A DNA stretch of 64,000 nt from Marivivens geojensis. GTDB taxonomy: Bacteria; Pseudomonadota; Alphaproteobacteria; Rhodobacterales; Rhodobacteraceae. The notes beneath the pieces are model-generated. The model was not told where the DNA came from and made no database searches. It was given only the letters and a program-made list of their open reading frames with translations. Position numbers and translations under genes: made by a program. Shown piece by piece: positions 59,625-64,000 of this stretch. Location: assembly GCF_023540835.1 (NCBI RefSeq), contig NZ_JALKCU010000001.1, forward strand, positions 806,001 through 870,000, read 5' to 3'. The stretch's first letter is position 1; each line of letters begins with the position of its first letter.

Positions 59625-60731
59625 ATGACAAACGCCCCCCGATTTACCCCGCTCATCGCGTCGCTTCCTGCCACTGTGCCCTTTGTCGGGGCTGAGGTGA
59701 TGGAGCGTGCCAGTGGCCGTCCCTTTGCTGCGCGTATTGGCGCGAATGAAAACGTCTTTGGCCCATCGCCCAAGGCCATTGCCGCCGTGCAGGCCGCAGC
59801 ATCTGAGGCGTGGAAATATGGTGATTCCGAAAGCTATGACCTTAAGGCCGCCATTGCCGCGCACCACGGCACGACCGTTGAACACATTGCGATTGGCGAA
59901 GGCATCGACGGCCTCTTGGGGATGCTGGTGCGGTTGATGATCGCCGAAGGGGATGCAGTTGTGACCTCGGACGGGGCTTATCCGACGTTCAACTACCATG
60001 TCGCGGGCTATGGTGGCGTGTTGCACAAGGTCCCGTTCAAGGGCGACCATGAGGACCCCGATGCGCTGATCGCAAAGGCCGCAGAGGTTGGTGCAAAGCT
60101 GATCTATATCGCGAACCCTGACAACCCGATGGGCACCCATCACCGTGGGGAGGTCATCGCCCTAATGGTGGATCGTCTGCCCGACGGGGCGCTGCTGATA
60201 GTGGACGAGGCCTATATCGACTTTGCCCCCGAGGGTACTGCCTTGGACCTGCCCGTTGATCCTCGCTTCATTCGGATGCGCACGTTTTCAAAGGCCTTTG
60301 CCTTGGCAGGTCTGCGGGTTGGCTATGCGGTTGGCGGCAAAGAGTTGATCGCGGGATTTGACCGTGTGCGGAACCATTTCGGGATGGGCAATGTGGCCCA
60401 AGCGGGTGCTTTGGCCGCGTTTCAGGATCGCGAATGGTTGGGCCATGTGGTCGGGCAGGTGGCCAATGCCCGCGAACGGATCGCCTTGATTGCTGCTGAC
60501 AACGGCCTCACGGCTGTGCCGTCTGCGACCAATTTCGTCTGCGTGGATTGCGGTGCGGACGGCGATTTTGCCCGCAAGGTATTAGGCGGCCTTTTGCGCC
60601 GTGGGCTTTTCGTGCGGATGCCGTTTGTGGCACCGCAAGATCGCTGTATTCGGATCAGTTGTGGCACGGAAAAAGACCTCGACCTATTGGCCGAGGCCCT
60701 ACCTGATGCATTGGCTGAGGCGCGGGGTTAA
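59625..60731 (+). CDS. hisC: Histidinol-phosphate aminotransferase-type enzyme
   Basis: A 368-residue class I/II PLP aminotransferase. Marks: AARIGANENVFGPSPKAIAA (typical HisC N-terminus), KLIYIANPDNPMGTHHRGEV, LLIVDEAYIDFAPEG, and the PLP lysine in RTFSKAFALAGLRVGYAVGG (about residue 222). It converts imidazole acetol-phosphate and glutamate to histidinol-phosphate and 2-oxoglutarate, though some members prefer aromatic substrates. ATG 59625 is the first Met with the family start MTNAPR; upstream Met codons run into the efp terminator. It is a single gene, convergent with the class V aminotransferase (4-base overlap). Confidence 0.88.
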   Translation: MTNAPRFTPLIASLPATVPFVGAEVMERASGRPFAARIGANENVFGPSPKAIAAVQAAASEAWKYGDSESYDLKAAIAAHHGTTVEHIAIGEGIDGLLGMLVRLMIAEGDAVVTSDGAYPTFNYHVAGYGGVLHKVPFKGDHEDPDALIAKAAEVGAKLIYIANPDNPMGTHHRGEVIALMVDRLPDGALLIVDEAYIDFAPEGTALDLPVDPRFIRMRTFSKAFALAGLRVGYAVGGKELIAGFDRVRNHFGMGNVAQAGALAAFQDREWLGHVVGQVANARERIALIAADNGLTAVPSATNFVCVDCGADGDFARKVLGGLLRRGLFVRMPFVAPQDRCIRISCGTEKDLDLLAEALPDALAEARG

Positions 60732-61909
60732 ACCCCCGCGACCACCGAAGTTGCCGCAGAAAGCGCGCCGTCCCCATGCGGGATTTGCAGAGCCTTGAGG
60801 CCCGCATCGATCACCGACAGTGTGCCCAGCACCATATGCGCGTTCACGTGACCCATATGGCCGATACGGAACCACGCAGAGGTCGGTTCACGACCAAGGC
60901 CAATGCCCAGCGTCACGCCCGCATGTTCTTCGCACCAGTGGCGTAGGCGGTCGGCGTCATTGCCGCCAAGATGAATTGAAGTCACCGAGTGGCCGCGCCC
61001 CGCAGGGTCCGCCATGTTGAGCCGCATTTCACCACCCTGACCCCATGCCTCGACCGCGGCCCAAACCGTGCGAGCGAGCGTTTCATGGCGTGCCCAGACC
61101 TGTTCGATGCCTTCCTCATTGATCATGTCCAGCGCGGCTCGCAACGCAAAGAGGTGATGCGTCGGCGGGGTGCCTGCAAAGTGCTGGTAGAACATCTCTG
61201 GCGAGACGCGCGGCTTCCAGTCCCAGTAGCGCGTTGCCAGATCAGCGCCTTCACGGGCAGCCGCCGCACGTTCGTTGAACCAGACAAAGCCCAAGCCCGC
61301 AGGGGTCATCAGACCCTTTTGGCTCGCAGCGATGGTGACATCCGCGCCCCAAGCGTCCATCTCGAACCGATCACAGCCCATCGACGCGATGCAATCCGCC
61401 ATCAAAACAGCAGGGTGCCCCGCCGCATCCATCGCCTGACGCACGCCGGCAATGTCGTTCTTGATCGAGGTTGAGGTATCCACGTGAACCGCGAGAACGG
61501 CCTTGATGCTGTGATCTGTGTCGGCTTTCAGGCGGGTTTCGACTTGGTTCAGGTCGATCGAAGCCTGCTGCCCAAAATCCATCACTTCTAGGTCGAGGTG
61601 CAGACCCCGCGCCATTTCGGCCCAGCCGTGCCCGAACCGCCCCGTGACCAGAACGAGGATTTTATCACCTCGTGACAGGACGTTCGACAGCGCTGCCTCC
61701 CATACGCCGTGACCGTTGGCGATATAGATCGCCACATGGCCCGTGGTGCGGGCAACGGATTTCAGGTCAGGGAGGATGGTGGCGGTCATATCGACCAGCT
61801 CGCCCTGATAAATATTGGGCGAAGGCCGCATCATCGCTTGCACCACACGATCCGGCAGAACCGAAGGTCCGGGGATGGCAAGGTAGGGGCGGCCGTTGGA
61901 AAGAGACAT
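60728..61909 (-). CDS. Class V aminotransferase (serine-glyoxylate type)
   Basis: A 393-residue PLP enzyme of the alanine/serine-glyoxylate aminotransferase family. It starts with the IPGPSVLPDRVVQAMMRPSP block, then HVAIYIANGHGVWEAALSNV, LMADCIASMGCDRFEMDAWG and the PLP lysine in TIAASQKGLMTPAGLGFVWF (about residue 194). It ends with a small C-terminal domain. Likely reactions are L-serine + glyoxylate to hydroxypyruvate + glycine, or alanine-glyoxylate transfer; the sequence does not choose. ATG 61909 has an AGGTGA ribosome site; a GTG 9 bases upstream is the alternative. Confidence 0.85.
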   Translation of the reverse strand: MSLSNGRPYLAIPGPSVLPDRVVQAMMRPSPNIYQGELVDMTATILPDLKSVARTTGHVAIYIANGHGVWEAALSNVLSRGDKILVLVTGRFGHGWAEMARGLHLDLEVMDFGQQASIDLNQVETRLKADTDHSIKAVLAVHVDTSTSIKNDIAGVRQAMDAAGHPAVLMADCIASMGCDRFEMDAWGADVTIAASQKGLMTPAGLGFVWFNERAAAAREGADLATRYWDWKPRVSPEMFYQHFAGTPPTHHLFALRAALDMINEEGIEQVWARHETLARTVWAAVEAWGQGGEMRLNMADPAGRGHSVTSIHLGGNDADRLRHWCEEHAGVTLGIGLGREPTSAWFRIGHMGHVNAHMVLGTLSVIDAGLKALQIPHGDGALSAATSVVAGV

Positions 61910-62032
61910 TCTGATCACCTATTCAAAAATCACCGTGACACTAACGCGGCTTCCCGCCGCGTCAATCGGCGAAGTCTTTCCATACGAACGGTTTATCGGT
62001 ATCCCGAAGACAAGAGACCGAAAGGGATAACA

Positions 62033-63781
62033 GTGTCAGACACGAAACTACCCGTTGGCAGCCTGTTGCGCTGGTTCTGGGCAAACTACCTCCGCCGTCA
62101 ATCGGGGAGCCTGCTTGGGGCTGCGCTCTTGATGGTGATCGAAGGCTCGATGGTCGGCGTGTTGTCACTGGTTATGAAACCGATGTTCGACAATGTGCTG
62201 GTGGCAGGTGAATCCTCTGCGCTATGGTCGGTCGGTATCGCGATTTTCGTGATCTTCACCGTGCGGGCTGTGACTTCGGTCGCGCAGAAGATCGTTATGA
62301 AATCTGTGATCGAAAAGATCTCGGGATGGATGCGTGGCGACCTGCTGGCGCATTTGATGCGGCTCGATATGTCGTTCCATCAGTCCAATCCACCGGGCAG
62401 TTTGATCGAACGGGTTCAGGGGGATGTTGCCAATATCGGCACCGTCTGGACGAACATCATCACCAATGTGGTGCGCGATGGCGTGTCGGTGATCTGGCTC
62501 TTTGGTGTGGCGCTGTCGCTTGATTGGAAATGGACGCTGGCTGCGCTGATCGGTTTGCCCGTTCTGGTTCTACCGTCGCTCGCTGTGCAGGGCTATATCC
62601 GCCGCAAAACTCAAGCCGCACGGGAATTGGCGACCAAGATGTCGACCCAGCTCGACGAGGTGTTCCACGGCATTAACCCGATCAAGCTCAACACCCTCGA
62701 AGACTATCAACAGGGCCGCTACACCAAGCTGACCAAGGGCCGCGTGCGGGCCGAGGTGAAGGCAACATTCGGCATGGCCATGATCCCTGGGATCATTGAT
62801 TTGATGACGGGCGTCGGGTTCTTTGTGGTGCTGATGTACGGCGGATCACAGATCATCGCGGGCGACAAAACCGTGGGCGAGTTCATGGCGTTTTTCACCG
62901 CGATGGCGCTGGTCTTTGACCCACTGCGCCGTTTGGGGCAATTGTCTGGGGCGGTGCAATCCGCTGCGGTCAGCGCGAACCGTGTCCGCGAAATTCTGAA
63001 CATTACACCAGCGATTTCCTCGCCCGCCACTGTAGCTGCGGCGCCGGTCGGTGCCCCTGAAATCCGCCTGAACGATGTGCATCTCGCCTATGGTGATCTT
63101 CCCGTCCTTCAGGGTGCGACGTTCACCGCTGCGGCGGGTAAAACGACGGCTCTGGTGGGGTCGTCTGGTGCTGGGAAATCCACGGTCTTTAACGTGCTGA
63201 CCCGTCTGGTCGATCCAGCCTCTGGCCTCGTGACGATTGGCGGTGTTGATAACCGCGCGATGGGATTGGCGGATCTGCGGGGGCTGTTCTCTGTCGTCAG
63301 TCAGGATGCCGCGCTGTTTGACGAAACCCTGCGAGATAACATCCTTTTGGGTCGTGATCTGGATGAGGCGAGCATTGAACGTGCGCTGACTGCCGCCCAT
63401 GTGGCTGACTTCTTGCCGCGTTTGTCGGATGGGCTGAACAGTCCTGCGGGTCCCCGTGGGTCGAACCTGTCGGGCGGGCAACGTCAGCGGGTTGCCATTG
63501 CGCGGGCGCTCGTGCGCAATACGCCGATCCTCCTGCTCGACGAGGCAACATCGGCGCTGGATACCAAGAGCGAGCAGATCGTCCAAAGCGCGCTAGAGAC
63601 GCTGTCCGAAGGCCGCACCACGCTGGTGATCGCGCACCGTTTGTCCACCGTTCGCAATGCCGACAGTATCGTCGTCATGGACCGTGGTCGCGTGATGGAC
63701 CAAGGCACGCATGATGAATTGCTGGCGCGTGGCGGAATTTACGCTGATCTGTATCGACTCCAGTTCAAAACCGAAGACTGA
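62033..63781 (+). CDS. ABC exporter, MsbA-like (fused TM and ATPase)
   Basis: A 582-residue half-transporter with six TMs in the first 320 residues and one ATPase domain. Walker A is GSSGAGKST (about residue 376), Q-loop SVVSQDAALFDE, signature LSGGQRQRVAIARAL (about 478), Walker B LLLDEATSALD, and the H-loop IAHRLSTVRN. It resembles MsbA-type lipid A/glycolipid flippases but could export other lipids or peptides. The start GTG 62033 follows an AAAGGGA ribosome site; the open frame upstream of it shows no conserved residues. It lies 36 bp before the YgfZ gene, so the two may be co-transcribed. Confidence 0.9.
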   Translation: MSDTKLPVGSLLRWFWANYLRRQSGSLLGAALLMVIEGSMVGVLSLVMKPMFDNVLVAGESSALWSVGIAIFVIFTVRAVTSVAQKIVMKSVIEKISGWMRGDLLAHLMRLDMSFHQSNPPGSLIERVQGDVANIGTVWTNIITNVVRDGVSVIWLFGVALSLDWKWTLAALIGLPVLVLPSLAVQGYIRRKTQAARELATKMSTQLDEVFHGINPIKLNTLEDYQQGRYTKLTKGRVRAEVKATFGMAMIPGIIDLMTGVGFFVVLMYGGSQIIAGDKTVGEFMAFFTAMALVFDPLRRLGQLSGAVQSAAVSANRVREILNITPAISSPATVAAAPVGAPEIRLNDVHLAYGDLPVLQGATFTAAAGKTTALVGSSGAGKSTVFNVLTRLVDPASGLVTIGGVDNRAMGLADLRGLFSVVSQDAALFDETLRDNILLGRDLDEASIERALTAAHVADFLPRLSDGLNSPAGPRGSNLSGGQRQRVAIARALVRNTPILLLDEATSALDTKSEQIVQSALETLSEGRTTLVIAHRLSTVRNADSIVVMDRGRVMDQGTHDELLARGGIYADLYRLQFKTED

Positions 63782-63817
63782 ACCCTATATTCACCCCTAG
63801 AGACTTAGGGAAAACCG

Positions 63818-64000
63818 ATGACCGACAGAACCATTCTGGCCGTGACTGGCAGCGACCGCGTGAAATTCCTGCACGGGCTGACGACAAATGACCTACGCAC
63901 CCCGACCGAGGGGATTGCTTATGCGGCGCTTCTCACGCCGCAGGGGAAGTATTTGGCGGATTTCTTTATGATTGGGCAGGCGGATCGCATCTTGATCGAT
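63818..64000 (+). CDS. Folate-binding protein YgfZ (5' part)
   Basis: The first 61 residues of a YgfZ/GcvT-like folate-binding protein are present; the rest lies past the right edge. Visible: VTGSDRVKFLHGLTTNDLRT and YAALLTPQGKYLADFFMIG, the family's N-terminal block. YgfZ helps maintain iron-sulfur cluster enzymes through a folate-dependent step. ATG 63818 follows the ABC exporter stop by 36 bases. The Cys-containing C-terminal motif is not in the window. Confidence 0.93.
   Translation, partial: MTDRTILAVTGSDRVKFLHGLTTNDLRTPTEGIAYAALLTPQGKYLADFFMIGQADRILID

Noticed and set aside
1-64000. CRISPR arrays, IS elements, prophage or integrase genes
   Set aside because: No regularly spaced repeats, transposase motifs or phage genes were seen. 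The window reads as stable core chromosome.

Overview
The window looks like chromosomal core sequence of a marine-type alphaproteobacterium of the Rhodobacterales (Roseobacter group). The basis is gene content: DUF1013/TrcR, DUF1523, a COQ9-like protein divergent from rpsU, a DUF6280-like protein, the dnaX-ybaB-recR block, a monomeric NADP isocitrate dehydrogenase and an alphaproteobacterial-type small SRP RNA. GC is fairly high, genes are packed tightly, and many stop/start overlaps of 1-4 bases indicate operons. I saw no insertion sequences, phage genes, CRISPR arrays or rRNA operon. No stretch longer than about 300 bases lacks a gene.

Layout from left to right: a partial MoxR ATPase (minus) divergent from a DUF1285 gene; purU; a VOC-WYL regulator-methyltransferase operon with palindromic operators; a quinone oxidoreductase/COQ9 pair divergent from rpsU; an Lrp regulator divergent from alanine dehydrogenase; mscL and a Nu-class-like glutathione transferase. 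Next comes a four-gene minus-strand operon (LpxH/PlcP-type phosphoesterase, GT21 lipid glycosyltransferase, DedA protein, GT2 glycosyltransferase) that looks like membrane-lipid remodelling, then rpe and an AraC regulator. Positions 14667-21452 hold a tight seven-gene minus-strand operon of uncharacterised proteins around an AAA+ ATPase (coiled-coil protein, unknown protein, ATPase, small membrane protein, large soluble protein, small membrane protein, DUF1523 membrane protein). This is the best candidate for an undescribed system. After it come an L,D-transpeptidase, a TetR gene, gabD, RNase T2, trcR, recR, ybaB, dnaX, the SRP RNA and a membrane-anchored GOGAT-domain protein.

From 32 to 39 kb lies a tripartite tricarboxylate transporter (tctCBA), divergent from its two-component system tctDE, with a periplasmic binding protein gene fused translationally to the kinase gene. 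A RND efflux operon (two adaptors, pump, TetR) with three palindromes in its promoter follows. Then come icd, an RNA methyltransferase, and an exopolysaccharide block (unknown secreted protein, O-antigen-ligase-like polymerase, metallophosphatase, Wzc-type tyrosine autokinase). The right end carries tRNA-Cys, a Pcm-like protein, a TolC outer-membrane channel, a PopZ-like acidic protein, cobQ, a DUF6280-like gene, efp, hisC, a class V aminotransferase, a MsbA-like ABC exporter and the start of a YgfZ-type folate-binding gene.

Family calls are from reading translated sequence and motifs. No database search was run, so all assignments to unnamed families (DUFs, PlcP, TrcR, PopZ-like, Imm22-like) are recognition-based.
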